A DNA stretch of 64,000 nt. Source: Caballeronia sp. M1242. Its GTDB lineage: Bacteria; Pseudomonadota; Gammaproteobacteria; Burkholderiales; Burkholderiaceae. The DNA lies in NCBI RefSeq assembly GCF_017220215.1, contig NZ_CP071129.1:1984001-2048000 (forward strand), read 5' to 3'. Numbering within the stretch: position 1 is the stretch's first letter; each line of letters opens with the position of its first letter. A program made the position numbers and the translations under genes. Positions 1 through 8,136 of this stretch are shown one piece after another. The notes below the pieces were generated by a model. That model made no database searches and had not been told where the DNA came from. It was given only the letters and a program-made list of their open reading frames with translations.

Positions 1-1143
1 CACGCGGTACTCGCGTTGCAAGAAGTCGCTCAGGCCCGGACGGCGCAGTACTTCGGCGTACAACCCTTCGGTCGGCAGGAACAGCAACGCGAAATCCGTC
101 GTATAAGGCGGCGCGACGTACTTCTGCGCGATCGCCCGCGCCTCGGCGCGCAAGCGCCCTTCGAGCGCACGCGACGCTTCTTCCACCGCGACAGGATCGG
201 CGCGCTCTTGAGCGTCGATAAGACGCTCGTAGTCCTCGCGGGGAAACTTGGCGTCGATGGGCAGCCACACCGGCGTCGCGACATCGCCCGATGAACCGGC
301 GATACCCGGCGCGTCGTGCCGGCCCGGCAGCTTGATCGCGAACTCGACGCGTTCGTTGCTGTTCGGCACGGTGGCGACGTTCTTCGCGTACTGATCGGGG
401 GTGAGCAACTGTTCCAGCAGCGATTCGAGCTGCACTTCGCCCCAGATGCCGCGCGTCTTGACGTTGGTGAGCACCTTCTTCAGATCGCCGACGCCCGCAG
501 CCAGCGACTGCATCTCGCCCAGCCCGCGATGCACCTGCTCCAGCCTTTCCGACACCAGCCGAAACGATTCGCCGAGCCGCTGCTCGAGCGTCGCGTGCAG
601 TTTCTCGTCGACCGTGCGACGCATTTCTTCGAGCTTCGCGGCGTTGTTCGCTTCGATGTCCTTAAGGCGCGCTTCCAGCGTCGCGCGCACTTCCGCCAGG
701 CGCCGGTCGTTCGCTTCGGAAAGTTGCGCGAGATGCAGCGTCATGGAATCGGCGAAACGCTTAAGGGCGTTGCTCTGATCCTCGCGCGCCTGCTGGCTCT
801 GCTGCGCGAGTTGCTGGGCGAGCGCGTCGAACTGCGCGTTTTGCACGCTCGACGTGCTCGCCAGTTGCGTTGCGAGCGTCTGATGAAACTGCGCGAAACC
901 GCCCTGCGATTCCATGCGCGAGACGCGCGCATGTTCCGCGATGTCGCCGCGCAGTCCGCGTTCGAGCCGCTCCTGCGCGCGCGCATGCGCTTCGCCCATG
1001 TCGTTCACGCGATCGGTGAGCGCGGCGAACTCCTCGTCGATATCGACAGACGCGGCGCGCCGCATGACAGCGACAAGCGCGATCAACGCGATGACCAGCG
1101 CGACCGCCAGCAACGCGAGCGCGCCGTACAGCAATTCGATCAT
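1..1143 (-). CDS. rmuC: DNA recombination protein RmuC (3' end cut by window edge)
   Basis: About 381 residues are visible and the C-terminus lies outside the window. The protein opens with a hydrophobic segment (about residues 3-27, MIELLYGALALLAVALVIAL), then a long Gln/Glu/Arg-rich region predicted as coiled coil, then the start of the RmuC core (LTNVKTRGIWGEVQLESLL and LPIDAKFPREDYERL). RmuC proteins are membrane-anchored, nuclease-fold proteins that limit certain recombination events such as inversions at short inverted repeats. The ATG overlaps the stop of the upstream dehydrogenase by 4 bp (ATGA), so the two are translationally coupled. I see no defect in the visible part. Confidence 0.93.
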   Translation of the reverse strand, partial: MIELLYGALALLAVALVIALIALVAVMRRAASVDIDEEFAALTDRVNDMGEAHARAQERLERGLRGDIAEHARVSRMESQGGFAQFHQTLATQLASTSSVQNAQFDALAQQLAQQSQQAREDQSNALKRFADSMTLHLAQLSEANDRRLAEVRATLEARLKDIEANNAAKLEEMRRTVDEKLHATLEQRLGESFRLVSERLEQVHRGLGEMQSLAAGVGDLKKVLTNVKTRGIWGEVQLESLLEQLLTPDQYAKNVATVPNSNERVEFAIKLPGRHDAPGIAGSSGDVATPVWLPIDAKFPREDYERLIDAQERADPVAVEEASRALEGRLRAEARAIAQKYVAPPYTTDFALLFLPTEGLYAEVLRRPGLSDFLQREYRV

Positions 1144-2120
1144 GAGCCGAGCACGCCGGGGTTGATCGGATTCGGCGGATTGCCGGCGCGCGGGCCTTCG
1201 CCGAGCGCGGCGATCAGATTGTCCGCGGCGAGATTCGCCATCGCGCGACGCGTCGTCTCCGTCGCGCTCGCGATATGCGGCGTGAGCACGACGTTCTCCA
1301 GCGCGAGGAAACCGGGATTCAGATTCGGCTCGCCTTCGAACACGTCGATGCCCGCTGCCGCGATGCGCTTCTCGCGCAGGGCTTCGATCAACGCCGCATC
1401 GTCGACGATTCCGCCGCGCGCGATGTTCGTCAACGTGGCCGTCGGCTTCATCAGCGCAAGCTCGGCCGCGCCGATCGTGTGGTGGCTTTCCTTCGAGTAC
1501 GGCAGCACGAGCACGACGTGATCCGCGCGCTTGAGCAGATCTTCCTTCGACGCGTATTCCGCGTTGAGTTGCGCCTCGATCTCGGGCGCGACGCGCGAAC
1601 GGTTGTGATAGATCACGCGCATATTGAAGCCGCTCGCACGCCGCGCGAGCGCCTGCCCGATGCGTCCCATGCCGATCACGCCGAGCGTCGAGCCGTACAC
1701 GTCGACGCCGAGGAACGAATCGTAGGACCACTTTTGCCACTTGCCCGCGCGCAGAAAGTGCTCCGACTCGGTGACGCGACGCGCCGCCGCCATCATCAGC
1801 GCCCAGCCGAAATCGGCGGTGCTTTCGTTGAGCACATGCGGCGTGTTGGTGCCGAGCACCTTGTGCGCGTCGAACGCCTGCATGTCGAAATTGTTGTAGC
1901 CGACCGCCATGTTGGCGACCACTTTCAGGTTCGGCGCGCCCGCCAGTTCCTTCTCGCCGACCATCTCGCCGGCCGTGAACGCGCCGTCCTTATCGGCGAG
2001 CCGGCGCGCGAATTCGTCTTGCGGCAGCACGTCGCCCAGGTTCACGTCGACTTCGAAATACTGTTTCAGGCGCTCGATCACGTCAGGAAACGTAGGGCGA
2101 GCCACAAGCACTTTCTTCAT
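1140..2120 (-). CDS. 2-hydroxyacid dehydrogenase (glyoxylate/hydroxypyruvate reductase type)
   Basis: A 326-residue D-isomer-specific 2-hydroxyacid dehydrogenase, the normal length for the family. The NAD(P)-binding loop GMGRIG is at residues 150-155. The catalytic Arg lies in NIARGG (about R235), Glu in FEGEP (about E264) and His in TPHIAS (about H282). Such enzymes reduce glyoxylate, hydroxypyruvate or 2-keto-gluconate to the 2-hydroxyacid in the cytosol. The exact substrate cannot be read from the sequence; GhrB-like or gluconate 2-dehydrogenase-like are both possible. The ATG at 2120 has a good AGGAG ribosome site that touches the antiporter stop codon 9 bp upstream, so it is in an operon with the antiporter and rmuC. 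Confidence 0.9.
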   Translation of the reverse strand: MKKVLVARPTFPDVIERLKQYFEVDVNLGDVLPQDEFARRLADKDGAFTAGEMVGEKELAGAPNLKVVANMAVGYNNFDMQAFDAHKVLGTNTPHVLNESTADFGWALMMAAARRVTESEHFLRAGKWQKWSYDSFLGVDVYGSTLGVIGMGRIGQALARRASGFNMRVIYHNRSRVAPEIEAQLNAEYASKEDLLKRADHVVLVLPYSKESHHTIGAAELALMKPTATLTNIARGGIVDDAALIEALREKRIAAAGIDVFEGEPNLNPGFLALENVVLTPHIASATETTRRAMANLAADNLIAALGEGPRAGNPPNPINPGVLGS

Positions 2121-2129
2121 CTCATGCTC

Positions 2130-3539
2130 CTAGAAAAATAGCCAGCCGGTGACGGCGAAAAGCGGCAACAGCACGACGCATGACCAGCCGAGGTAACCGA
2201 AGAAACCCGGCATGCGCACGCCGCGCGATTCCGCGATCGCCTTCACCATGAAATTCGGCGCATTGCCGATATACGAATTCGCGCCCATGAAGACCGCGCC
2301 CGCCGAGATGGCGGCGAGCGTCGTGGCGCCCGTGGTCATCAGCGTGTCTGCGTCGCCGCCCGCGAGGTTAAAGAAGACGAGGTAAGTCGGCGCATTGTCG
2401 AGGAACGACGAGAGCAGCCCGGTCGCCCAGAAATAGGCCAGATGAGCAGGCTCGCCGTTCGCATCCGATACCGCGCGCACGATCCCGGCAAACGCGCCCG
2501 CCTCGCCGGCGCGCAGGATGGTGATGACCGGAGCGATGGTGACGAAAATCGCCGCGAAGAGCTTGGCGACTTCGATCATCGGCGCCCAGTCGAATGCGTT
2601 GCCCGCGCGGGCGCGCTTGGGCGTGAGCGCGAGCGAGGCAAGGAGCACGAGCACCAGCGCCGCATCGCGCACGACGTTCTGCAATGCGACGTGCGTGCCG
2701 AATACATCGAATGCGACGCCCGGCTTCCACAAGCCGCTCATCAGCACGAGCCCGATGATCACGGCGAGCAGTACGAAATTGATCATGCCGTCGACGCCGA
2801 GCGTGGGCGTGTCCGGCGTCGGATCGAGAAACGGCCGCCGCGACTCGCCTTTGCCGCGCCAGAAGTAGCTGTCGAGCGCGTAGAAAAGCGCGAGCAGTAC
2901 GCCGCAGACGAAGAGCGTCGGCAGTGCGAGATGCTGCGTCGTCCAGAAGAAATCGACGCCGTTCAGAAAGCCGAGAAAGAGCGGTGGATCGCCGAGCGGT
3001 GACAGCGAGCCACCCGCATTCGCCACCAGAAAGATGAAGAACACCACGACATGCGCGACATGCTTGCGATTGTCGTTGGCCCGTAAGAGCGGACGAATCA
3101 GCAGCATGGCCGCGCCCGTCGTTCCCATGATGCTGGCAAGCGCGGTGCCGAGCGCGAGCAACGCGGTGTTGACGCGCGGCGAGCCGTGCAGATTGCCGCG
3201 CACGCAGATGCCGCCCGCTACCGTATAGAGCGCGGCGAGCAAGATGATGAACGGCACGTACTCTTCGACCATCGCGTGAACGAGCACGCCGAACGCCGTG
3301 CCGATGCCGAACGCGAACGCGAACGGCACGAGGAACGCCAGCGCCCAGGCCGCCGCGATCTTGCCGAAATGGTGATGCCACACTTTGCCGGCGACGAGCG
3401 GAAACACCGCGATGGACAGCAGGATGCCGATGAATGGAACGCCCCACGCCGCTGACAGGGACGCGCCGTCGAGCGCGGCGGCCGAAGCGTCAGAGATCGC
3501 GCAAAGCGATAGCAGAAAGCCCCAAACGAAACGCGGCAC
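2130..3539 (-). CDS. Sodium:proton antiporter, NhaD/citrate-transporter superfamily
   Basis: An integral membrane protein of about 469 residues with some ten to twelve hydrophobic segments. The family signature is seen as NAGGSLSPLGDPPLFLG in the middle, and a second related element (SSFLDNAPTYLVFFNLAGG) sits in the C-terminal half, the repeat typical of the ion transporter superfamily. Family members exchange Na+ for H+ or carry dicarboxylates; which ion is moved here is inference. The open frame extends far upstream, but that part has the Arg-rich composition of a shadow reading through the LUD gene. I chose the GTG at 3539, which has GGGA-type Shine-Dalgarno bases and starts only 5 bp after the LUD stop. 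It lies in a compact operon with the LUD and dehydrogenase genes. Confidence 0.87.
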   Translation of the reverse strand: MPRFVWGFLLSLCAISDASAAALDGASLSAAWGVPFIGILLSIAVFPLVAGKVWHHHFGKIAAAWALAFLVPFAFAFGIGTAFGVLVHAMVEEYVPFIILLAALYTVAGGICVRGNLHGSPRVNTALLALGTALASIMGTTGAAMLLIRPLLRANDNRKHVAHVVVFFIFLVANAGGSLSPLGDPPLFLGFLNGVDFFWTTQHLALPTLFVCGVLLALFYALDSYFWRGKGESRRPFLDPTPDTPTLGVDGMINFVLLAVIIGLVLMSGLWKPGVAFDVFGTHVALQNVVRDAALVLVLLASLALTPKRARAGNAFDWAPMIEVAKLFAAIFVTIAPVITILRAGEAGAFAGIVRAVSDANGEPAHLAYFWATGLLSSFLDNAPTYLVFFNLAGGDADTLMTTGATTLAAISAGAVFMGANSYIGNAPNFMVKAIAESRGVRMPGFFGYLGWSCVVLLPLFAVTGWLFF

Positions 3540-3544
3540 TGTCC

Positions 3545-4216
3545 CTACGCTCCCCGCACGATGATGGCGTGGACACGATACGGGCCATGCGCGCCGAGCA
3601 CGATGGTCTGTTCGATATCGCCGGTGCGGGACGGCCCCGACACGAAGTTCACGGCGCGCGGCAACTCGCCCCGCTCCGCGCGCATCAGCGCGAAGGCGTC
3701 TTCGTGCGCGGCGACGATGCGCGACGCCGGCACGATGGCGATGTGCGTCTGCGGCAGAAGCGCGCCGGACGCGGGCGTCTCCGGTCCCGACAGCAGCACA
3801 ATGGAGCCGGTCTCCGCAGCCGCGCAAAAGCAGCCGGTGATGCCGACGAGGTCCGCATCGACGGGCTTGCGCAGCGACGCCGCGATGCCCGCTTGCATCC
3901 ACGGCAAATCAGCGAGCGCGGGCCACGCGACGACATCGCGCGACAGACCGAGCGCGTCGAGATAGCGGGCGGCTTCGGCAGGGGCGTCGGCGAGCGCCTC
4001 GGCTTCGGCGACGCTCGTCGAGAGTCGCTCCGCTTCCAGACGAAAACGCGCGATCAGTTCGTCGCGCGTGGCGGGAAGCGGCGGACGCGGACCGGCGGGA
4101 TGCCGCGCGAGATACTCGTCGACGGCGGCACGCTCGGCCTCGGTCGGCGCGCCTTTCCTGCCCTGCGCGCTGCGAATGCGCGCGAGAATGTTGCGGCGCG
4201 CGGCCGATGTGTCCAT
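3545..4216 (-). CDS. LUD-domain protein, LutC-like, orphan of the lutABC type
   Basis: A 223-residue LUD-domain protein (LutC/YkgG family), starting at ATG 4216. The family features visible are the N-terminal helix MDTSAARRNILARIRSAQ, the central GCFCAAAETGSIVLLSGPE segment and the end FVSGPSRTGDIEQTIVLGAHGP. It resembles the LutC at 7555-8136 in plan but is clearly diverged and has no LutA or LutB beside it. Its operon partners are an ion antiporter and a hydroxyacid dehydrogenase, so a role tied to hydroxyacid or lactate oxidation is plausible but inferred. The open frame runs on upstream to 4606, but that stretch is the shadow of pncB. Confidence 0.88.
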   Translation of the reverse strand: MDTSAARRNILARIRSAQGRKGAPTEAERAAVDEYLARHPAGPRPPLPATRDELIARFRLEAERLSTSVAEAEALADAPAEAARYLDALGLSRDVVAWPALADLPWMQAGIAASLRKPVDADLVGITGCFCAAAETGSIVLLSGPETPASGALLPQTHIAIVPASRIVAAHEDAFALMRAERGELPRAVNFVSGPSRTGDIEQTIVLGAHGPYRVHAIIVRGA

Positions 4217-4346
4217 GGTGCCGTCCTCGTCGATGCATGCGTGGAGAAGTCGCGGCGATAAATCCGCGACGTGAAGCTGAAACCGATTATATCGACCGGT
4301 CCGCGCGGGACGGACCTCGGCCGAACGGCATAGGCCGCGTGCGGTG

Positions 4347-5537
4347 TCAGCTTTCTTCGACCGGTTGCTCGATGCCGAACACCTGACGCAAGTAAGCGAG
4401 ATACGCTTTGTCGTCGCACATGTTCTTGCCGGGCGAATCGGAGAGCTTCGCCACCGGCTGGCCGTTGCAGCGGACCATCTTGATGACGATCTGCAGCGGC
4501 TGATAGCCGAGATCGTTCGTGAGATTCGTGCCGACGCCGAACGCAAGCTGACAGCGCCCACGGAAACGTTCGTAGAGTTGCAGCACCTTGGGAATGTCGA
4601 GCGCATCCGAAAAAACGAGCACCTTCGTGCGCGGATCGCAGCGATTTTCTTCGTAATGCCGGATGAGGCGCTCGCCCCAGTCGAACGGATCGCCCGAATC
4701 GTGGCGCGCGCCGTCGAAGAGCTTGCAGAAGTACATGTCGAAGTCGCGCAGGAACGCCTTCATGCCGTACACATCCGACAGCGCGATACCGAGGTCGCCG
4801 CGATATTCCTTCGCCCACATCTCGAAGCCGAAAATCTGCGAATCGCGCAGGCGCGGTCCCAGCGCCTGACACGCCTGCAAATACTCGTGGGCCATCGTGC
4901 CGAGCGGCCGCAGGCCGTGCTTCATCGCGTAGAACACGTTGCTCGTGCCCGCGAACTGCGCGCCGAGCCGCTCCTTGAGCGTCAGCACCACTTCCTCATG
5001 CCACTGCTTCGAGAAACGGCGGCGCGTGCCGTAATCGGCGATCTTGCAATCCGAGTACTCGGGCGGCGTGGCGAGCAGCTTGATCTTGTCGCGCAGGCGC
5101 TCGCGCCCGGTCTCGTACTCCGGCTGACGCTGCGTGTTGCGGAAGTAGACCTCGTTGACGATCGCGAGCACCGGAATCTCGAAGAGAATCGTATGCAGCC
5201 ACGGCCCTTCAATCAGAATGTCGATCTCGCCGTTGTTCTTCGGCGACGGCGAAATCTGAATCGACTTCTCGTTGAGATGAAAGAGCGCGAGAAAGTCGAT
5301 GAAATCGCTCTTCATGAAGCGCATGCGCCGCAGATAGTCGAGCTCTTCTTCACGGAAGCGCAGGTTGCAGAGCTGGCGCACTTCGTCGCGAATCTCGTCG
5401 ATGTACGGCACGAGATCGACATTCGGCGTGCGGCAGCGGAAGCGATACTCCACGTGCGCAGCCGGGAAGTGATGCAGCACGACCTGCATCATCGTGAATT
5501 TGTAGAGGTCGGTATCGAGCAGCGAATTGATGATCAT
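4347..5537 (-). CDS. pncB: Nicotinate phosphoribosyltransferase
   Basis: A 396-residue protein of normal family length. It condenses nicotinate and PRPP to nicotinate mononucleotide, with ATP hydrolysis, in the Preiss-Handler NAD salvage pathway. The conserved start [18 protein letters not shown] carries the family TDLYKxTM motif. The phosphate-binding and substrate regions [20 protein letters not shown] and [13 protein letters not shown] are present, and the phosphorylatable His of the family falls in the latter half of the first. It is divergent from fdxA across a 275-bp gap. It is followed by 130 bp without a gene before the LUD operon. Confidence 0.96.
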   Translation of the reverse strand: MIINSLLDTDLYKFTMMQVVLHHFPAAHVEYRFRCRTPNVDLVPYIDEIRDEVRQLCNLRFREEELDYLRRMRFMKSDFIDFLALFHLNEKSIQISPSPKNNGEIDILIEGPWLHTILFEIPVLAIVNEVYFRNTQRQPEYETGRERLRDKIKLLATPPEYSDCKIADYGTRRRFSKQWHEEVVLTLKERLGAQFAGTSNVFYAMKHGLRPLGTMAHEYLQACQALGPRLRDSQIFGFEMWAKEYRGDLGIALSDVYGMKAFLRDFDMYFCKLFDGARHDSGDPFDWGERLIRHYEENRCDPRTKVLVFSDALDIPKVLQLYERFRGRCQLAFGVGTNLTNDLGYQPLQIVIKMVRCNGQPVAKLSDSPGKNMCDDKAYLAYLRQVFGIEQPVEES

Positions 5538-5812
5538 GGTTTGGCTGGAACATCGAGCGATGAGACCGCGCGCCGTCTTGCCGCGGCGTGCCTTGGGGCC
5601 ATGTTACCCGAATGCGCGGACCGGCAAGACGCTCGCCGACCGTTTTTGGCAACCGCGCATACATACATTCCAAAACGATATAAGGCACGTTCCGCGGCGG
5701 TCGCGCCCGTTTTGACCGTTACGCTACAATATGCGTTTCGGCGCGCGTACCCGCATTGGCCCACGCAGGCTGCCGGACGCCGTCCCCACGAATTCCGCAT
5801 GCAGGAGCCTGA

Positions 5813-6136
5813 ATGACTCACGTTGTGACCGAAAGCTGCATCAAGTGCCGCTACACCGACTGTGTGGATGTGTGCCCGGTGGATTGCTTCCGTGAAGGTC
5901 CCAACTTTCTCGCGATCGATCCGGACGAGTGCATCGACTGCGCCGTGTGCGTGGCCGAATGCCCGGTGAATGCCATTTACGCCGAAGAAGACGTGCCCGG
6001 CGATCAGCAGCAGTTCATCGAACTGAATGCGGATCTCGCGCGCAACTGGCCGAGCATCACAAAGACGAAGGCGCCGCTGCCCGAAGCCGACGAATTCAAG
6101 GACGTGAAGGACAAACTGAATCTGCTCGAGCGTTGA
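5813..6136 (+). CDS. fdxA: 7Fe-8S ferredoxin FdxA
   Basis: A 107-residue seven-iron ferredoxin. The cysteine pattern matches the Azotobacter FdI type: Cys9, Cys17 and Cys50 for the [3Fe-4S] cluster, and Cys21, Cys40, Cys43 and Cys46 for the [4Fe-4S] cluster; Cys12 is the usual non-ligand. The C-terminal FdxA extension ([16 protein letters not shown]) is present. It is a cytosolic electron carrier whose partners are not shown by context. The start has an AGGAG site just upstream (GCAGGAGCCTGA). In many betaproteobacteria this gene stands alone, as here. Confidence 0.96.
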   Translation: MTHVVTESCIKCRYTDCVDVCPVDCFREGPNFLAIDPDECIDCAVCVAECPVNAIYAEEDVPGDQQQFIELNADLARNWPSITKTKAPLPEADEFKDVKDKLNLLER

Positions 6137-6231
6137 GGCGAACGGGCGTCCTTCTGTGGTCAGCCATTTGCGGTCGGCTTTAGGACGAGTTCGCGTCGGT
6201 GCAAAAAGGTGTTTCGAGTGAAGAATCGGCG

Positions 6232-6260
6232 TTGACAGGGTAAGAGACGCTCCCTATAAT
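6232..6260 (+). promoter_or_regulatory. Consensus sigma-70 promoter for tRNA-Asn
   Basis: TTGACA at 6232-6237 and TATAAT at 6255-6260 are separated by exactly 17 bp. Both hexamers are perfect matches to the housekeeping consensus. The first tRNA-Asn begins 22 bp after the -10, as expected for a strong stable-RNA promoter with a short leader. I see no second promoter before the second tRNA copy. Confidence 0.9.
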
Positions 6261-6282
6261 TCCGCTTCTCTGCTGTAGATGT

Positions 6283-6358
6283 TCCCCGATAGCTCAGTCG
6301 GTAGAGCGCCGGACTGTTAATCCGTAGGTCCCTGGTTCGAGCCCAGGTCGGGGAGCCA
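6283..6358 (+). tRNA. tRNA-Asn (GTT), copy 1
   Basis: A 76-nt cloverleaf. The acceptor stem TCCCCGA pairs with TCGGGGA, the D-arm is AGCTCAGTCGGTAGAGC, the anticodon loop is CTGTTAA with anticodon GTT, the T-arm is CTGGTTCGAGCCCAG, and the CCA is encoded at 6356-6358. It sits 22 bp downstream of a perfect promoter and is followed by an intrinsic terminator. Confidence 0.98.
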
Positions 6359-6369
6359 AAAAATTCAGC

Positions 6370-6397
6370 AAAGCCCAGTCAACTTACTGGGCTTTTT
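6370..6397 (+). terminator. Intrinsic terminator after tRNA-Asn copy 1
   Basis: A 10-bp stem AAAGCCCAGT / ACTGGGCTTT (6370-6379 and 6386-6395) with a 6-nt loop and a T-run. It lies between the two tRNA copies. Confidence 0.85.
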
Positions 6398-6421
6398 AGT
6401 CAGTTTCACTGTTGTAGATGT

Positions 6422-6497
6422 TCCCCGATAGCTCAGTCGGTAGAGCGCCGGACTGTTAATCCGTAGGTCCCTGGTTCGAGCCCAGGTCGGGGAGCCA
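6422..6497 (+). tRNA. tRNA-Asn (GTT), copy 2
   Basis: Identical over all 76 nt to copy 1, starting 139 bp downstream. The identity extends about 10 bp into the leader (TGTAGATGT), so the copy came from a local tandem duplication or is kept identical by gene conversion. No promoter of its own is visible, so it depends on read-through of the terminator between the copies or on an unrecognised start. Confidence 0.98.
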
Positions 6498-6510
6498 AAA
6501 AGTTCCAAGC

Positions 6511-6540
6511 AAAAAGCCCAGTCATGCGACTGGGCTTTTT
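6511..6540 (+). terminator. Intrinsic terminator after tRNA-Asn copy 2
   Basis: A 13-bp stem AAAAAGCCCAGTC / GACTGGGCTTTTT with loop ATGC, followed by GTTTTG. It resembles the terminator after copy 1 but has a longer stem. Confidence 0.9.
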
Positions 6541-6658
6541 GTTTTGTGGCCATCCTCGTGTCTCACCGGGCCGTTTCAGCAGACACTGCGTTTCCGTTCG
6601 ATAATTCCGTCACGTTTTGTTGACGCTAACGGCGACAGTGACGCAAGGGGAAACGCAG

Positions 6659-7561
6659 ATGCGGTGGCTGATTCTCATGCTGTTTATCGCGTGTGCCGCG
6701 TACACGCACTGGCGGGGCAAGGTCCGCCACGGTTTCTTCCGGCAGCTGTCCGATCATTCGACGTTCATGTCGCCGGTGAACGGCTTCGTGTATCTCTTCT
6801 CGCGCGTGCCGTCCACGCCGTACCTTCACCCTTCCCTGTTTCCGGATCTCGCCCCGATCAAGGCGCACTGGCAGACGATTCGCGACGAAGCCCTCGCCTT
6901 GCACGAAGCAAGCAAGATTCAGGCGGCCGGCGCCTACAACGACATCGGCTTCAACTCGTTTTTCCGGCGCGGCTGGCGGCGCTTTTATCTCAAGTGGTAT
7001 GACCGGCCCCATCCGTCGGCGGTCGCGGTCTGCCCGAAGACGCTCTCGATTCTGCAAAACATCCCGAGCGTCAAAGCCGCAATGTTTGCGATGCTGCCGC
7101 CCGGCGGGACGCTCACGCTGCATCGCGATCCGTATGCCGGGTCGCTGCGTTATCACCTCGGGCTTGTGACGCCGAACGACGACGGCTGCGCGATCGTCGT
7201 GGACGGCGAGCGCTACTCGTGGCGCGACGGCGAGGAAGTCGTCTTCGACGAAACCTATCTGCACTGGGCCGAGAACACGACGGACAAAGACCGCATCATT
7301 CTGTTCTGCGACATCGAGCGGCCGATGAAATACCGCTGGGCACAGGCGGTGAACAACGCAGTCGGCGGCTTTCTGATGCGCGCGGCGGCCTCGCCGAACG
7401 AAACCGGCGACCGCACCGGCGGCCTGAATCGCGCGTTCAAGTATCTCTATTCGATCCGGCTCGTCGGCAAGCGGCTGAAGGCGTGGAACCGGACCGTGTA
7501 TTACATCGTGAAGTGGCTGCTGTTCGGCGGCATCGCGGTCGCAATCTTCTGGCGCTACTGA
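6659..7561 (+). CDS. lpxO: Lipid A 2-hydroxylase LpxO-type Asp/Asn beta-hydroxylase
   Basis: A 300-residue Fe(II)/2-oxoglutarate dioxygenase of the aspartyl/asparaginyl beta-hydroxylase fold. LpxO adds a hydroxyl at C2 of an acyl chain of lipid A at the inner membrane. An N-terminal transmembrane helix (MRWLILMLFIACAAY) and a C-terminal one (IVKWLLFGGIAVAIFW) flank the domain. The iron ligands are seen as HRD (H155, D157) and H202 in YLHWAENTT. The ATG at 6659 is preceded by AAGGGG; the in-frame TTG at 6617 lacks a site. The gene runs tail-to-tail into lutC with a 7-bp overlap. Assignment to lipid A, and not another acyl substrate, comes from family architecture. Confidence 0.88.
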   Translation: MRWLILMLFIACAAYTHWRGKVRHGFFRQLSDHSTFMSPVNGFVYLFSRVPSTPYLHPSLFPDLAPIKAHWQTIRDEALALHEASKIQAAGAYNDIGFNSFFRRGWRRFYLKWYDRPHPSAVAVCPKTLSILQNIPSVKAAMFAMLPPGGTLTLHRDPYAGSLRYHLGLVTPNDDGCAIVVDGERYSWRDGEEVVFDETYLHWAENTTDKDRIILFCDIERPMKYRWAQAVNNAVGGFLMRAAASPNETGDRTGGLNRAFKYLYSIRLVGKRLKAWNRTVYYIVKWLLFGGIAVAIFWRY

Positions 7562-8136
7562 ATCCACACGACGGTCAGCGAGCGCACGCCCTGCGCGCCG
7601 CGAATCAGCACGCCTTCGATATCCGCCGTCGCGGACGGGCCCGTCACCAGCACGGCATAGCGCGCCGACTGGAAGTCGGGCCGTCGATACACCTGCTGCA
7701 AGCCGTCGACGAGTTGCGCGGGATCGAGCAGCACGACGAGATGCTGCACGAGATAGCCGATCGAATTGACGACGTACTCGTCTTCGCTGAACCAGACGGA
7801 CCCCGTCTCCGCGACACCGAAGCGCCCGCGCACGACGCCCACATCGACATCTTGCAGCGAGGCCGGGGCCGTATCCGGCGTGAGCACACGCGTGCCTTCG
7901 ATACCCGGCACGGCAGACGCCACAACCGCATCCGCACCGAAACGCGCGGCAATCATCTCCTTCACTTCGTCGAGGCTGTGCGCGTGCGCTGTGGTACCGC
8001 CCATCGCGGTCAGCGCGGCGATGAAGCGCGTCTGCAGATCGCCTTCGGGCGACGGGAAAATCGGCAGTTCGGGGCGCGGACGCGCTGCGGGCTGCGCGGC
8101 GCGAATCTTTGCGAGAAAGGCATCGCGGGTCGTCAT
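7555..8136 (-). CDS. lutC: L-lactate utilization protein LutC (LUD domain)
   Basis: A 193-residue LUD-domain protein, the third gene of lutABC. LutABC is an iron-sulfur complex that oxidises L-lactate to pyruvate in the cytosol or at the membrane. Visible features are the N-terminal MTTRDAFLAKIRAAQ helix, FGVAETGSVWFSEDEYV and the end LVTGPSATADIEGVLIRGAQ. Its ATG overlaps the lutB stop by 4 bp, which supports coupled translation and complex formation. Its tail overlaps lpxO on the opposite strand. Confidence 0.94.
   Translation of the reverse strand: MTTRDAFLAKIRAAQPAARPRPELPIFPSPEGDLQTRFIAALTAMGGTTAHAHSLDEVKEMIAARFGADAVVASAVPGIEGTRVLTPDTAPASLQDVDVGVVRGRFGVAETGSVWFSEDEYVVNSIGYLVQHLVVLLDPAQLVDGLQQVYRRPDFQSARYAVLVTGPSATADIEGVLIRGAQGVRSLTVVWIQ

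Noticed and set aside
2442..3002. Charged plus-strand frame opposite the antiporter
   Set aside because: Arg/Glu/His-rich composition is typical of an antisense shadow in high-GC DNA; the minus-strand protein is plainly real.
5712..5730. TTGACC and TACAAT upstream of fdxA as a promoter
   Set aside because: The two boxes are only 7 bp apart, so they cannot form one sigma-70 promoter.
6365..6553. A 62-residue minus-strand frame across the second tRNA-Asn
   Set aside because: Its sequence is the antisense of the tRNA (SPTWARTRDLRINSPALYRL), a well-known spurious translation.
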